Positions 52,370-61,936 of a stretch of 61,960 nucleotides of DNA are shown piece by piece. The notes below the pieces were generated by a model. It did not search any database. It was not told where the DNA came from and was given only the letters and a program-made list of their open reading frames with translations. This DNA comes from Fusobacteriaceae bacterium (GTDB taxonomy: Bacteria > Fusobacteriota > Fusobacteriia > Fusobacteriales > Fusobacteriaceae). The DNA lies in the NCBI GenBank assembly GCA_031272775.1, contig JAISTB010000038.1, positions 1 through 61,960 on the forward strand. The letters run 5' to 3'. Position numbers and translations under genes: made by a program. The first letter of the stretch is position 1. Each line of letters starts with the position of its first letter.

Positions 52370-53347
52370 TTATTTTTTCGACGAGTTGGCTTTCCGCTGC
52401 TCATTCTGGAAGCGGATGTGCTCCCGGTAGGTTTTGCTGAAAAAATGTCCGCCGTCTCCCCTGGCCACAAAGAACAGAAATTCCGTGTCGGCCGGATGAA
52501 AGGCCGCGTCCACCGAAGCCGCGTCGGGATTGCAGATGGGCGCCGGGGGCAGTCCCTCGTATTTGTAGGTGTTGTAGGGGGAATCGACCTCAAGGTCTTT
52601 ATAGAGGATCCGCTTTTTCTCATAGCCGAAGACGAAATTGACCGTCGCGTCGGAGGCCAGCTTCATGCCCTTTTTGATCCGGTTGTAAAAAACCGAGGCC
52701 ATGAGCTTCTTCTCGTCGGCGACCCTGGCCTCCCGTTCGAGGATCGAAGCCAGGATCAATTTCCGGTAAAAATCCTCTTTGTCGGGATAGTTTTCGGGCG
52801 GGAAACGCTTTAAAAATTCCCGCAGCAGCGTATCAATAATGATCTCTTCCGTCGCTTTTTCCGTGAGATAGTACGTCTCGGGGTAAAAATAGCCTTCGAA
52901 ATTCCCACCGGGCGTCAGGTAGGGAAAGCTTTCCCCGCGTTTCGAAAGGACTTCCGCAAAGCGCGCCCGGTCGATGCGCCCGTCGGCCTCCAGCTGTTTC
53001 ACGACTTCGGCGACGGTGCGGCCCTCGGGGATCGTCAGGCGAAAGATCCTGTCCATGCCTTTTTCCAGCATGTCGATGATGTCGATCACGCTCTTTTCGC
53101 CGCTGATCTCGTACCAGCCGGCCTTGATGCCCTTGCCGCCGTTCCGCAGGGCTTTGAGGTACAGCCGGAAGGGCAGACTCCGGGCGAAGGGAAGCGGCGC
53201 CAGGGAGCGGATCAGAGGCGCGTCGCCGCGGATCTCCAGAACCGTCGAGTAGGGTTTTTTCTCCGTCAGCGCGAGATAGCACCAGCCGCCGGCGCACAGG
53301 ACGGCCGCAACAATCGCTATAAACAGGGAACGAAGGACCTTTTTCAC
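52370..53347 (-). CDS. mltG: Endolytic murein transglycosylase
   Basis: MltG cleaves nascent glycan strands at the inner membrane and helps end peptidoglycan chains. The 325-residue protein has one N-terminal membrane anchor (residues about 8-25). A LysM-like region and the YceG domain follow, with the catalytic glutamate in LASILERE and the motifs YNRIKKGMKLASDATVNF and GLPPAPICNPD. The start is GTG, four bases after the helicase stop. Confidence 0.96.
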   Translation of the reverse strand: MKKVLRSLFIAIVAAVLCAGGWCYLALTEKKPYSTVLEIRGDAPLIRSLAPLPFARSLPFRLYLKALRNGGKGIKAGWYEISGEKSVIDIIDMLEKGMDRIFRLTIPEGRTVAEVVKQLEADGRIDRARFAEVLSKRGESFPYLTPGGNFEGYFYPETYYLTEKATEEIIIDTLLREFLKRFPPENYPDKEDFYRKLILASILEREARVADEKKLMASVFYNRIKKGMKLASDATVNFVFGYEKKRILYKDLEVDSPYNTYKYEGLPPAPICNPDAASVDAAFHPADTEFLFFVARGDGGHFFSKTYREHIRFQNEQRKANSSKK

Positions 53348-53351
53348 GGGT

Positions 53352-54953
53352 TTACCTCTTTGTTTTCGTTTTGACCTTGTCTTTTGCCTTGGAAATCAGG
53401 GGCTTGTGCCCCCGGCTCTTCTTTTTGAAGACGTCGAGGATGGCTTCCGCTTCCATAAAGGGGGCCGTCACAAAGGAAAATCCCTCGTAGATTTCCACGT
53501 TCCGGATGGCCTTGGGAGCCACGCCCGATTTTTCCGTGATGAAGTCGATGAGCTTCCGGGGCGTCATGTCCTGCTTGCGGCCTACGCCCACAAACAGCCT
53601 TACTTTGCCGCTTTCATCCAAGTGGATGGAATTTGTATTGATTTCCGCGTAGCTGTTTTCGTCGAGGACGTCCTCGTAAGAATTTTTGAGCAGCGCCGCC
53701 ACGATTTCCCTGGCGTCATGGTCCCGCAAAAGCTCTTCGGCGATTTTTTCATAGTTTTCGGGTACGCCAACGTCGAGAATGCCGTTGATGTCATCGATCA
53801 GCCGCGCCTTCTTGACCTCGATAATGTCCCGGGCGCCGGGGATGGTCTCGCGGCGAATCTCGGTCTTCACGATCCGCTGGATCTGCAAAAGCCTGCGGTA
53901 TTCCTGGGGCGTGATGAAGGTTATGGCCAGGCCTTCCTTGCCGGCCCTGCCCGTCCGTCCGATCCGGTGCACGTAGGATTCGGCTTCCTGAGGGATCGAA
54001 TAGTTGATCACGTGGGAGAGCTCGTTGATGTCGAGACCTCTGGCCGCCACGTCGGTCGCCACGAGGATGTTGATCTTTCTATTTTTGAAGCGCCGCAGCG
54101 TGTGTTCCCGACTCGTCTGGGTGATGTCGCCGTGGAGCGCCTCGGCCCCGTAAGAGCGGTCGTTCAGTTTCCCGGCCAGCTCGTTGACGTCGTTTTTCGT
54201 TCGGCAGAACACGAGGCCGTAAAAATCTTCGGCCAGGTCGATGATCCGGCAGAGGGCCTCGAATTTGTCCCGCTCGTGGACCTCGAAGTAAATCTGGTCG
54301 GCGAGGTCCGTCGTCAGTTCCTTGGACTTGACCGCCAGTTTTTCGTAATCGCCCATGTAATTTTCGGCGATTTTGAGGATTTCCGGGGGCATGGTGGCCG
54401 AAAAGCACAGAATCCGCTTGTCGGGATTCGTTCTGCCCATAATGAGCTCGATGTCCTCGATAAAGCCCATGTTCAGCATTTCGTCGGCCTCGTCGAGGAT
54501 GAAGAATTTCAGATGATCCAGCTTGAGGATCCGCCGGTTCATGAGGTCGATGACCCGACCGGGCGTACCCACGACGATATCGACGCCGCTTTTGAGCTGG
54601 CGAATCTGATACTCAATGGATTGTCCGCCGTAGACCGGCGCGACCCTGATCCGGCGGCTCGGCGAGAGGCTGTTGGTCTCTTCGGCCACTTGCAGGGCCA
54701 GCTCCCGGGTCGGGGCCAGCACGATGGCCTGTATATGTCCGTCGGGGATCAGGCGCTCGAGGATCGGGAGCGCGTAGGCCGCCGTCTTCCCGGTGCCGGT
54801 CTGGGCCTGTCCCACGATATCTTTGTCTCCGTTCAGCAAGGCCGGTATGGTCAGCTTTTGGATCGGGGTAGGGACCTCGTATCCTTTTTTCGACAATGTT
54901 TTTAATATTTTTTCTCCCAGTCCCAATTCTTTGAATTCCGTTAATGTTTCCAT
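53352..54953 (-). CDS. DEAD-box RNA helicase (DeaD/CshA type)
   Basis: An RNA helicase of about 533 residues for ribosome assembly and mRNA turnover. The Q motif, AQTGTGKTAA, PTRELALQ, DEAD (ILDEADEMLNMGF), SAT and HRIGRTGRAGKEG motifs are all intact. A C-terminal DbpA-type RNA-binding domain (VRLFVGVGRKQDMTPRKL onward) and a basic Lys-rich tail follow. ATG 54953 fits the AAGGAAG site better than the GTG two codons upstream. Confidence 0.96.
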   Translation of the reverse strand: METLTEFKELGLGEKILKTLSKKGYEVPTPIQKLTIPALLNGDKDIVGQAQTGTGKTAAYALPILERLIPDGHIQAIVLAPTRELALQVAEETNSLSPSRRIRVAPVYGGQSIEYQIRQLKSGVDIVVGTPGRVIDLMNRRILKLDHLKFFILDEADEMLNMGFIEDIELIMGRTNPDKRILCFSATMPPEILKIAENYMGDYEKLAVKSKELTTDLADQIYFEVHERDKFEALCRIIDLAEDFYGLVFCRTKNDVNELAGKLNDRSYGAEALHGDITQTSREHTLRRFKNRKINILVATDVAARGLDINELSHVINYSIPQEAESYVHRIGRTGRAGKEGLAITFITPQEYRRLLQIQRIVKTEIRRETIPGARDIIEVKKARLIDDINGILDVGVPENYEKIAEELLRDHDAREIVAALLKNSYEDVLDENSYAEINTNSIHLDESGKVRLFVGVGRKQDMTPRKLIDFITEKSGVAPKAIRNVEIYEGFSFVTAPFMEAEAILDVFKKKSRGHKPLISKAKDKVKTKTKR

Positions 54954-54991
54954 GTTCACTTCCTTTTTTGGATTTTTGTTGCGATAAAAAT

Positions 54992-56431
54992 TTATTCAGG
55001 CATTTCCTGCATGTCGGGCATATCGTCGTCGGAGGGGCGTATGTCATACGCCCGTACATGATCCGGGGCAGGGTTTGGGGCCGATTCGGGCATCGCCCCG
55101 TTGTCGGGACGCCGCGCGAGAAGCAGACGAAGCAGCAGGATCACGAAGCCCAGCAGGAGCAGGATGACGGTCCCGACGATTATCATATCAAGAATTTCCC
55201 CGCGTTCGGCGCCGGAGGCCCTGTCCGGCATGGACGCCGGTTCCTGGCGTTCGCCGTAGACGAGGTTGATGTTTTCCCGAGCCGGATCAACTCCCGCCTG
55301 TTCCCTGCGCTTTTCCGCCCGCAGGGCGGCCCGTTCTTTTTCTTCCGCTTCCAGTTGTTCTATGGTTTTGATCGGCAGATAGTCCCCGTTGCCGTAATAG
55401 AGCCGATATAGGGTCTCGGCGGACCGTTTTTTGAAGACGAGGCGGTGGGGGTAAAAATGCCCGCGGACCGCGATAATTTTCGCCTTGCCGAAATTGCCGT
55501 TCCGATTGCTCAGTTTCAAATGCAGGCTGTCCCTCGGATCGCTCCGCTCGAGGGGGATATCCGTCTCTTCCCGGCCGCCGCTCCGGTAGACTCTCCCCGT
55601 CCCGAGGGGATTTTTGGGCGTCGCCCGGGATTCGGAACCGTCCCAGAGCACATAGTCGCTGTCGAGGGTCGTATAGGTAAAAAGTCTCAAATTGTCGAGA
55701 GGAACCCGCTGTGTCCAGATCCTGAGCAGCGTCACATTGGGGTCGGCGTCGTACGCGCCGTAGGTCACGTCTCCGATCGGGAGAAACACATAGTCTTCGG
55801 GGGCGTCCCGGACGAGTTCCTCCTCGAGATAAAGCCGCGCCTGCCGCAGATAGCTGCGGGGGCCCCGCCCGGCCTCCTCCGGGATCAAAAGCTTGTACCA
55901 GAGGCTCGTATCGGCTTCCAGCAAAAAGGTCAGCGTATTGTCTTTAAGGGAAAATCCGGGACTTTCGACGCTTCTCCAAGTCTTGCCGTCGGGGCTCGCG
56001 AGGATTTTCACGGCTTCCCCGGGGAAGGGCCCGTCGGTCCGGGGAATATCCCGAAGCTTCAATTGCAGCCGGTTGCCATAGGGGACAAGACCGGATTTTT
56101 CCTCGGCGAAGCGGATGACGATTTCCCTGCCGCCTTCGGGCAGACGCTCATCCTGCCTGATTTCCCCGGCAAATTCGCCCGATATGACCCGGCGGGTCTC
56201 TTCCCGGTACGGCTCCAGAATATAGGGAACCTCGCGGTTTTTCCCGTCCACTAGGACAAGGTCCCGGAAATCCGGCTCCGCGCGCATATAGACGTCGGCG
56301 GGCAGGGGGATTTCCTGTACCGACCCGTTCCCCTTCAGTATTATATCACGATAATATCCGAATGAAAACAGTCTGCAAGCGCAGAAAATCAAAAAAAACA
56401 GGTTGAACGCGAGTCCTCTCATCATTTCCAT
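54992..56431 (-). CDS. DUF3999-like membrane-anchored protein
   Basis: A 479-residue envelope protein. An N-terminal signal or anchor (residues about 5-24) is followed by a large beta-rich extracytoplasmic region that resembles DUF3999 proteins. A linker rich in charged residues and one helix near residues 425-447 (DMIIVGTVILLLLGFVILLL) come next, then an acidic tail. Part of the tail is encoded by a palindromic repeat at 55035-55053. The function is unknown. It sits between the helicase and two TPR genes on the same strand. Confidence 0.65.
   Translation of the reverse strand: MEMMRGLAFNLFFLIFCACRLFSFGYYRDIILKGNGSVQEIPLPADVYMRAEPDFRDLVLVDGKNREVPYILEPYREETRRVISGEFAGEIRQDERLPEGGREIVIRFAEEKSGLVPYGNRLQLKLRDIPRTDGPFPGEAVKILASPDGKTWRSVESPGFSLKDNTLTFLLEADTSLWYKLLIPEEAGRGPRSYLRQARLYLEEELVRDAPEDYVFLPIGDVTYGAYDADPNVTLLRIWTQRVPLDNLRLFTYTTLDSDYVLWDGSESRATPKNPLGTGRVYRSGGREETDIPLERSDPRDSLHLKLSNRNGNFGKAKIIAVRGHFYPHRLVFKKRSAETLYRLYYGNGDYLPIKTIEQLEAEEKERAALRAEKRREQAGVDPARENINLVYGERQEPASMPDRASGAERGEILDMIIVGTVILLLLGFVILLLRLLLARRPDNGAMPESAPNPAPDHVRAYDIRPSDDDMPDMQEMPE
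55035..55053. repeat. REP-like palindrome inside a coding region
   Basis: GGGCGTATG (55035-55043) and CATACGCCC (55045-55053) are perfect arms with one central base, followed by GTACA as in the copy at 2866. The element is read in frame near the C-terminus of the DUF3999-like protein. Confidence 0.65.
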
Positions 56432-56489
56432 TCCGTAAAACCGTGATTTGTCCCTGCTGTCCGCAAAAAATACGTATCCCGAAAAATTT

Positions 56490-57596
56490 TTAGAGTTTGT
56501 TCATAATTGACTCAATTTGTTCTATTTCATTACGAACATCTTCGGCTTTTGTATCGAGCAGAGACTTCCCTTCCTCGAGCCAGGGCTGAGCCTCGGCTTT
56601 CCTGCCCTGCTCCGCGTAGATCCGGGCCGTCTGCAGCTGGGTCCAGCCGCTATAAGCGCCGGTCTTCCGGATTTTCTCATAGCAGTCCAGCGCCTTGTCG
56701 TAGTCTTTGTTGTTGCGATAGGCGACCCCGAGGTTGTACACGGCCCAGGCGTCGTCGGGCGAGAGGGCCGAGGCCTTCAGATAGTTGTCGATGGCGTTTT
56801 CGTATTCGCCCAATTTGTCGTAACTCCAAGCGATCTTGGAGTAGATCCAGGCGTCGTCGCGGCCTTTTTCGGCGGCCAGCCGGAAATAATCGAGGGCCTG
56901 CCGGTAGTCGCCGACGATGCCGTAATCCCAGCCGATTTCCGAATAGAGCCAGGGGTCGTCGCGCCCCGCCGATTCGGCCCGGGTCAGATAGCCGAGGGCC
57001 TCCCAGTGGCGATCGAGATTGCCCAGAATCTTTCCGGCCTGGGACAGCAGCCAGGCGTTGCTGACGTCGCCGATCAGGGCTTTTTTCGTGTAGTCGAGGG
57101 CCGTCTCGAAATCTTTTTTGATCCCCTCCGTCTCCAGGCGCAGGGCTTCGGCGTCCCGGGGGGCGGAAAATTTGTCCCGGAGACGCAGGTCGGCCCGGAG
57201 TTCCCAGGCGGAGCCCAACTGGGCATAGAGCCAGCTGTCGGGCTTTTCCAGAACCGCCGCGTTTTCAAACCACGCGATGGCTTCCACGGGCTTCATGCGG
57301 TTAAAGGCCACGAAGCCCAGGGCCTTATTGATCCAGGCGTCGTTTCGTCCGTTCCCGTGGACGAGGCGCAGGGTCTCTTCGGCCCCCGCGAAGTCCTTTC
57401 GTTTGACGAGGGCCGCCGCTTTGATCAGAAGCTCCTGTTCCTTCCGGTTTTCGGCGGCGGGTTGTTTTTCCCCCTTTGCCGCCTGTTCCCTGACCTTCGT
57501 GTAGCCGGTCATGATGCTGTCGTCATAGCGGCGGAAGGCCGGCGCTTTTACGGCCGGCAGCAGAAAAATCACACATGCTGTCAATACCTGCTTCAT
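56490..57596 (-). CDS. Exported TPR-repeat protein
   Basis: A 368-residue protein with an N-terminal signal peptide (residues about 1-21). About seven to eight tetratricopeptide units of the Trp-containing type follow, such as DDPWLYSEIGW and DDAWIYSKIAW. It is clearly related to the larger TPR protein encoded just upstream but is predicted to be outside the cytoplasm. ATG 57596 has AAGGAG at eight bases. TPR arrays mediate protein contacts; the partner is unknown. Confidence 0.8.
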   Translation of the reverse strand: MKQVLTACVIFLLPAVKAPAFRRYDDSIMTGYTKVREQAAKGEKQPAAENRKEQELLIKAAALVKRKDFAGAEETLRLVHGNGRNDAWINKALGFVAFNRMKPVEAIAWFENAAVLEKPDSWLYAQLGSAWELRADLRLRDKFSAPRDAEALRLETEGIKKDFETALDYTKKALIGDVSNAWLLSQAGKILGNLDRHWEALGYLTRAESAGRDDPWLYSEIGWDYGIVGDYRQALDYFRLAAEKGRDDAWIYSKIAWSYDKLGEYENAIDNYLKASALSPDDAWAVYNLGVAYRNNKDYDKALDCYEKIRKTGAYSGWTQLQTARIYAEQGRKAEAQPWLEEGKSLLDTKAEDVRNEIEQIESIMNKL

Positions 57597-57614
57597 TCCA
57601 CTCACTCCTTACGT

Positions 57615-59663
57615 TCAGGATAAAAAGCGCTGGGGCGCGTGCAACAGCGCCTGTACCGCTTCGATTTTTTCTTTGACCTCGCCGGCGTTCGTATCGAGAT
57701 AGAGCGCCGTCTCTTTGAGGTATTGCCGGGCCTCGGTTTCCATGCCGCCTTCGGCGTAGAGCTTCGCCAGTTGCAACTGGGTCCAGCCCTGGTACTCGCC
57801 GGTTTCGATGACGTCCAGATAGCAACGGATGGCCTGTTCCCGCTCCCGGACCTTTTCGTAGGCCGCCGCGAGGTTATAGAGGATCCAGGGGTCCACGGGG
57901 TCCAATTCCCGCGCCTTGCGATAATAATCCACGGACTTTTCGTACTGTCCGGTCTTGCCGTAGCTCCACGCGAACTGCGAATAGAGCCAGGCGTCCTGAC
58001 GGCCCATTTCCTCCACCTTCCGGAAGTATTCGAGGGCCTGCTCGTGGGCCTCCAGACCGCCCAAATTCCAGCCGATCTCCGAATAGAGCCAGATGTCGTC
58101 GCGGCCCGCTTTTTCCGCCTGATTGAGGTATTCGAGGGCCTCTTTGTAACGCTCAAGATTCCCCAAAATCTGTCCGATCTGGGACAGCAGCCAAGGATCG
58201 TCGCCGGCGGTCTTGTCCTTGGCCTTGAACGAGTATTCCAGCGCCTTTTCGTAGTCGCCCTTGAGGTTCCAGGCCCGGCCCAACTGCGTATAAAGCCAGT
58301 CGTCAGGCTCTTCCATTTCCTCGGCCGTCTGAAAATACGTGAGGGACCGGTTGGCGTCGCGGGTCTGCAAGTAGGCCCAGCCCAGTTCCCGGTAGACCCA
58401 GATGTCCTTCCGGCCCATTTCGACGACTTTGATCAAGTATTCGAGCTCCTCTTCATAATGGCCGGAGGCCCCGAGGTTCCACGCGAGTTCCGAAAAGAGC
58501 CAGACGTCTTCACGGCCCAGTTCCTTTGCCCGGAAAAGATAGGGAAGCGCCGTCTCCCGGTCGTTTTTCCGACTGTACATATAGCCCAGGCGGCTGTTGA
58601 TCCAGATGTCGTCCCGGCCCATTTCCTTCGATTGGAGAAAATATCCGACGGCCTTGTCGGGGTCGTCCAGATGGTTCCAGACCTCGCCCATTTCCGAATA
58701 AAGCCAGTTGTCGTCGGGATCGAGGGCCAGCGCCTTTTCGAGGTAACTCAATTCCTCCTCATAACGCTCCATTTGCCCGAGGGTCCAGCCGATCTGTCCG
58801 TAGACCCAGGCGTCGGCCTGCCCCATTTCCACGATTTTCTGAAATTCCGCCAGGGATTCTTCATAACGTTTGAGATTGCCGAGATTCCAGCCCAACTGCC
58901 CGTAGAGCCAGGGATCCACGTCGAGGCCTGCCCGCTGCTCGGACGAAACGGCCTTCCGGAGCCAGTTGACCGCCTCTTCCTCGCGGTTCTGCGTCCCCAG
59001 CACCCAGCCCAGCTGCCCGTAAACCCAGGAGTCGCTGCGGCCCAATTCTATAGCCTTGATCAGATATTCCCCGGCCAGGTCCAGCTGTTTCAGCTTGATG
59101 TAGTTGAAGGCCAGCTGACTCGCCAGTCCCGCGGTCTCTTCGGATTCCGCCAGCACCTTGACAAGGCCCTCCACGGCCTTTTCGTGCTCGCCCAATTTTT
59201 CCCAGAGATTGCAGATCTCCCTCAAAATGGCGGGATCCTTTTCGGGATCAAGCTCGTAGGCCCTTTGCAGCGTCTCCAGAGATTCGGCGTTGCGGCCGAC
59301 TTTTTCGTAATTCCAGCCGAGCTCAAAGAGCGTCCAGACGTCGTCGGGATCCAATTGCCGCGATTTTTCAAAGTAGACGATGGCGTTTTCGTAGTCCTCG
59401 AGGCCGCTGTAGGAGTAGCCGACCCGGTAATACCAGTATTTGTCGAGATCCTTGTAGGGCTCGATCTCAAGGAGCTTTTCGAGGGCCTCGGCGTACCAGC
59501 CGAGATTGTTCAGGGCCCGCGCCAATTTCCCCGTGACGCGCCAATCGGTCTGGTCGGCCGTCTCGAGGGCTTCTATTTCATCGATGACCTCCTGATGCCT
59601 GTCGGCGTCGTGAAGATCGTCCAATTTTTTCAAAAATTCCGTTTTCATGTTTTCCGTCATCAT
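57615..59663 (-). CDS. Large TPR-repeat protein
   Basis: A 682-residue protein made almost wholly of tetratricopeptide units of about 34 residues with a conserved Trp, as in GRDDIWLYSEIGWNLG. It has no signal peptide, so it is likely cytoplasmic. Its ATG overlaps the stop codon of the TrmR-like gene (ATGA), giving translational coupling. The exported TPR protein gene follows after 18 bases. It probably acts as a scaffold, but no specific role can be read from the sequence. Confidence 0.82.
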   Translation of the reverse strand: MMTENMKTEFLKKLDDLHDADRHQEVIDEIEALETADQTDWRVTGKLARALNNLGWYAEALEKLLEIEPYKDLDKYWYYRVGYSYSGLEDYENAIVYFEKSRQLDPDDVWTLFELGWNYEKVGRNAESLETLQRAYELDPEKDPAILREICNLWEKLGEHEKAVEGLVKVLAESEETAGLASQLAFNYIKLKQLDLAGEYLIKAIELGRSDSWVYGQLGWVLGTQNREEEAVNWLRKAVSSEQRAGLDVDPWLYGQLGWNLGNLKRYEESLAEFQKIVEMGQADAWVYGQIGWTLGQMERYEEELSYLEKALALDPDDNWLYSEMGEVWNHLDDPDKAVGYFLQSKEMGRDDIWINSRLGYMYSRKNDRETALPYLFRAKELGREDVWLFSELAWNLGASGHYEEELEYLIKVVEMGRKDIWVYRELGWAYLQTRDANRSLTYFQTAEEMEEPDDWLYTQLGRAWNLKGDYEKALEYSFKAKDKTAGDDPWLLSQIGQILGNLERYKEALEYLNQAEKAGRDDIWLYSEIGWNLGGLEAHEQALEYFRKVEEMGRQDAWLYSQFAWSYGKTGQYEKSVDYYRKARELDPVDPWILYNLAAAYEKVREREQAIRCYLDVIETGEYQGWTQLQLAKLYAEGGMETEARQYLKETALYLDTNAGEVKEKIEAVQALLHAPQRFLS

Positions 59664-60400
59664 GATGTTCCGTCCCGTTTCCTGACCAGTCCCACGCCGT
59701 CTCCGAAAGGCAGCAGCGCGAAATCGTCTTCGCCTTCGTAAAGGGCGTCGATAAAGGCCCCCATGCGCCTGGCGATGGTCTTGTAGCGCCCCGGAAACAC
59801 GCCGCAGACGTATCCCCGGAACAAAATATTGTCGATGAACACAAGGCCCCCGGCCCGCAATTTGCCATAGGCCGCCGCGTAAAAATCCGGATAGCGGCCC
59901 TTGGCCGCGTCAATAAAAATCAAATCAAAGGTTTCCGTCAAAGCGGGGATCCATTCAAGGGCGTCCCCATGCAAGAGCCGCACGTTGTCGAGACCGCAGG
60001 CCGCGAAGTTTGTCGCCGCCTCCCGGGCCCTGCCCCCGTCCTTTTCGATGGTCACGAGTTCTCCGCCCCGACGGCGGATGGCGTCGGCAAGGACAATGCC
60101 CGAATAGCCCGTGGCCGTCCCGATCTCCAGGACATGCCGTATTTGCGGGTTTTCCGCGATAAAGCGCAGATATTCCCGTACTTCCGGCGACACGATGGGA
60201 ATCCCGCGTTCCCGGGCCTCGCCCTCAAGGCGCTTCAACATCGCGGCAAATGCGTATTTGTCCGCCCGCTTGCGGATCCGTCCGGCCAGATAGTCATGGA
60301 CAATTGCCGGTAATTGCGGCTTTTCTTCGATGCCCGTCCGGTCCTCTCGGGTCTTTTCGTCTCCGGTTTCCATGGTTTTCAGGATTTCCGTCTCTTTCAT
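59660..60400 (-). CDS. trmR: TrmR-like O-methyltransferase
   Basis: A 246-residue SAM-dependent methyltransferase of the YrrM/TrmR group, which methylates 5-hydroxyuridine at the tRNA wobble position. The SAM loop VLEIGTATGYSGIVLA (about residues 90-105), LVTIEKD, the metal-site DLIFIDAAKGRYPDF and the family-like DNILFRGYVCG and RRM segments are visible. In Bacillus the gene neighbours mltG, which lies nearby here. Other small-molecule O-methyltransferases share these motifs, so the substrate is not proven. Confidence 0.75.
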   Translation of the reverse strand: MKETEILKTMETGDEKTREDRTGIEEKPQLPAIVHDYLAGRIRKRADKYAFAAMLKRLEGEARERGIPIVSPEVREYLRFIAENPQIRHVLEIGTATGYSGIVLADAIRRRGGELVTIEKDGGRAREAATNFAACGLDNVRLLHGDALEWIPALTETFDLIFIDAAKGRYPDFYAAAYGKLRAGGLVFIDNILFRGYVCGVFPGRYKTIARRMGAFIDALYEGEDDFALLPFGDGVGLVRKRDGTS

Positions 60401-60409
60401 TTCCGGGCC

Positions 60410-61702
60410 TCAGCGCTTGCGCAATTTGATCAGATAAAAGCCGTCCAGCGTATCTTCCCGCCAGTCGATGAGCCAGCCGCCGATTTCATCATACCCGCCG
60501 CCCACATTTGCCGGGATGTCCAGAGGCGCCACCGCAAAGTCCCGATGGCTTTGGAGAAAGGCCGCCGCCCTGTCGGTATTTTCCTCTCGCAGGATCGTGC
60601 AGGTGCTGTAGAGCAGCGTTCCCCCGGGCAGCAACACCTCAGCGCAGGCGTCCAGGATATCCGCCTGTGTCCGGCGCAGGGCCTCAAGGTTTTCCCGCTT
60701 TTTCGTATATAAGCTCTCGGGTTTTTTGGAAATCACGCCGTAACCGCTGCAGGGGACGTCGGCAAGAATTTTCGTAAAGCGCTTGCCCTGCAGGGGGAGC
60801 TTTGTCGCCGAAAGATCGGCGGCCGTCGCGTTTTTGATCCCCAATTTTGAGAGAGTCTCCCGGATCAGCTTGATCTTGTGGGGGTAAATGTCAAGGGCCG
60901 TCAGTTCCCCGCGATTTTCCATGCATTCGGCCAGCACGGCCAGTTTTCCCCCCGGCGCGCTGCAGGCGTCCAGGACGATATCGTCGGGCGTCGCGCCGAG
61001 ATTTTTCGCGGCGAGATAGGAAGCCGCGTCCTGCACGGTAAATTCACCCCGGGCAAATTCCGGCGTGTGGAGCAGACTCCCGCTTTCCGTATAATAGACC
61101 GCGTCGACCTGTTTGACGACGCCGATCCCTTCCCGGGCCAGCAAATCCTCAAAGGCCGCCGGCGTAGAACGGAGCCGGTTCACCCGGAAGCTCATCTTCG
61201 GCGTTCTTTTGAGGTAAGTCAAAACCGTCGGGAGATCGTCGGGGTATCTGGCCTGAAGGTCGCGGTAAATCCACTCCGGGAACGACCAGTACACATGTTT
61301 CGCCTTGGCCTTAATCTCAGCCAGGAGCTTCGGAGCTTCCCGCTGGACGCTGCGCAGGACGCCGTTGATGAAGCGACCTACGGGGACGCCGAATTTGGCC
61401 TTGCTCAGTTCCGTGGCCTCCCAGACGACGCCCTTGTCGTCGCTTTCCATAAAGAGCAACTGATAGAGGGAAATCCTTAGCAATTGCCGGAGCCAGTCCT
61501 TTTTGACCTCTTTGGTCTTCAGGGCAATCAGGGCGTCGAGGAGCGGTTTTCGCCGCAGGACGCCGTAAAAGACCTCCGTCGCGAAGCCTCGCTCGCCGGC
61601 AGAGAGTCCCTGCTCCCGAAAGAAGGCGCCGAGAACGATATTGGAATACTTGCCGCCTTCGGTCTCGCCGATCAGGGCGATGAGGCGCTCTTTGATGTTC
61701 AT
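60410..61702 (-). CDS. rsmB: 16S rRNA m5C967 methyltransferase
   Basis: RsmB methylates C967 of 16S rRNA. The 430-residue protein has the N-terminal NusB-like helical domain (residues about 1-130). The catalytic domain has DACSAPGGKLAVLAE, the catalytic cysteines in ADVPCSGYGV and LLYSTCTIL, and a C-terminal SAM fold. It is the first visible gene of the long minus-strand run to ftsH. A TATAAT box lies 45 bases upstream. Confidence 0.95.
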   Translation of the reverse strand: MNIKERLIALIGETEGGKYSNIVLGAFFREQGLSAGERGFATEVFYGVLRRKPLLDALIALKTKEVKKDWLRQLLRISLYQLLFMESDDKGVVWEATELSKAKFGVPVGRFINGVLRSVQREAPKLLAEIKAKAKHVYWSFPEWIYRDLQARYPDDLPTVLTYLKRTPKMSFRVNRLRSTPAAFEDLLAREGIGVVKQVDAVYYTESGSLLHTPEFARGEFTVQDAASYLAAKNLGATPDDIVLDACSAPGGKLAVLAECMENRGELTALDIYPHKIKLIRETLSKLGIKNATAADLSATKLPLQGKRFTKILADVPCSGYGVISKKPESLYTKKRENLEALRRTQADILDACAEVLLPGGTLLYSTCTILREENTDRAAAFLQSHRDFAVAPLDIPANVGGGYDEIGGWLIDWREDTLDGFYLIKLRKR

Positions 61703-61746
61703 GGGGTCTCCCCGCGCGGATTTTCTCCGCAGCTTCTCACAGGTAT

Positions 61747-61752
61747 ATTATA
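61747..61752 (-). promoter_or_regulatory. -10 box upstream of rsmB
   Basis: The minus strand reads TATAAT here. At 17 bases upstream the -35 region is only TGTAAA, a weak match. Confidence 0.5.
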
Positions 61753-61845
61753 CACGATAATTCTTTTTTTTTACAGGTTTTTCTTGTGAAATCGGGGTGG
61801 AAATAAAAGGGGGGGGATTTATGGGGACATATCCCCCCCGGACGC

Positions 61846-61876
61846 GAAAGAGAGAAGCCGGAGGCTTCTCTCTTTC
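61846..61876. other. Strong hairpin in the right-edge gap
   Basis: GAAAGAGAGAAGCC (61846-61859) and GGCTTCTCTCTTTC (61863-61876) are perfect 14-base arms around GGA. No T run follows on either strand, so it is not a standard terminator. A G8/C8 stem lies just to its left (about 61809-61839). Confidence 0.55.
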
Positions 61877-61936
61877 ACATCTGGATTTCCCATTTGGGAA
61901 GCATGGTTATGACGTGGGACGGACCGGCCGGCGGCC

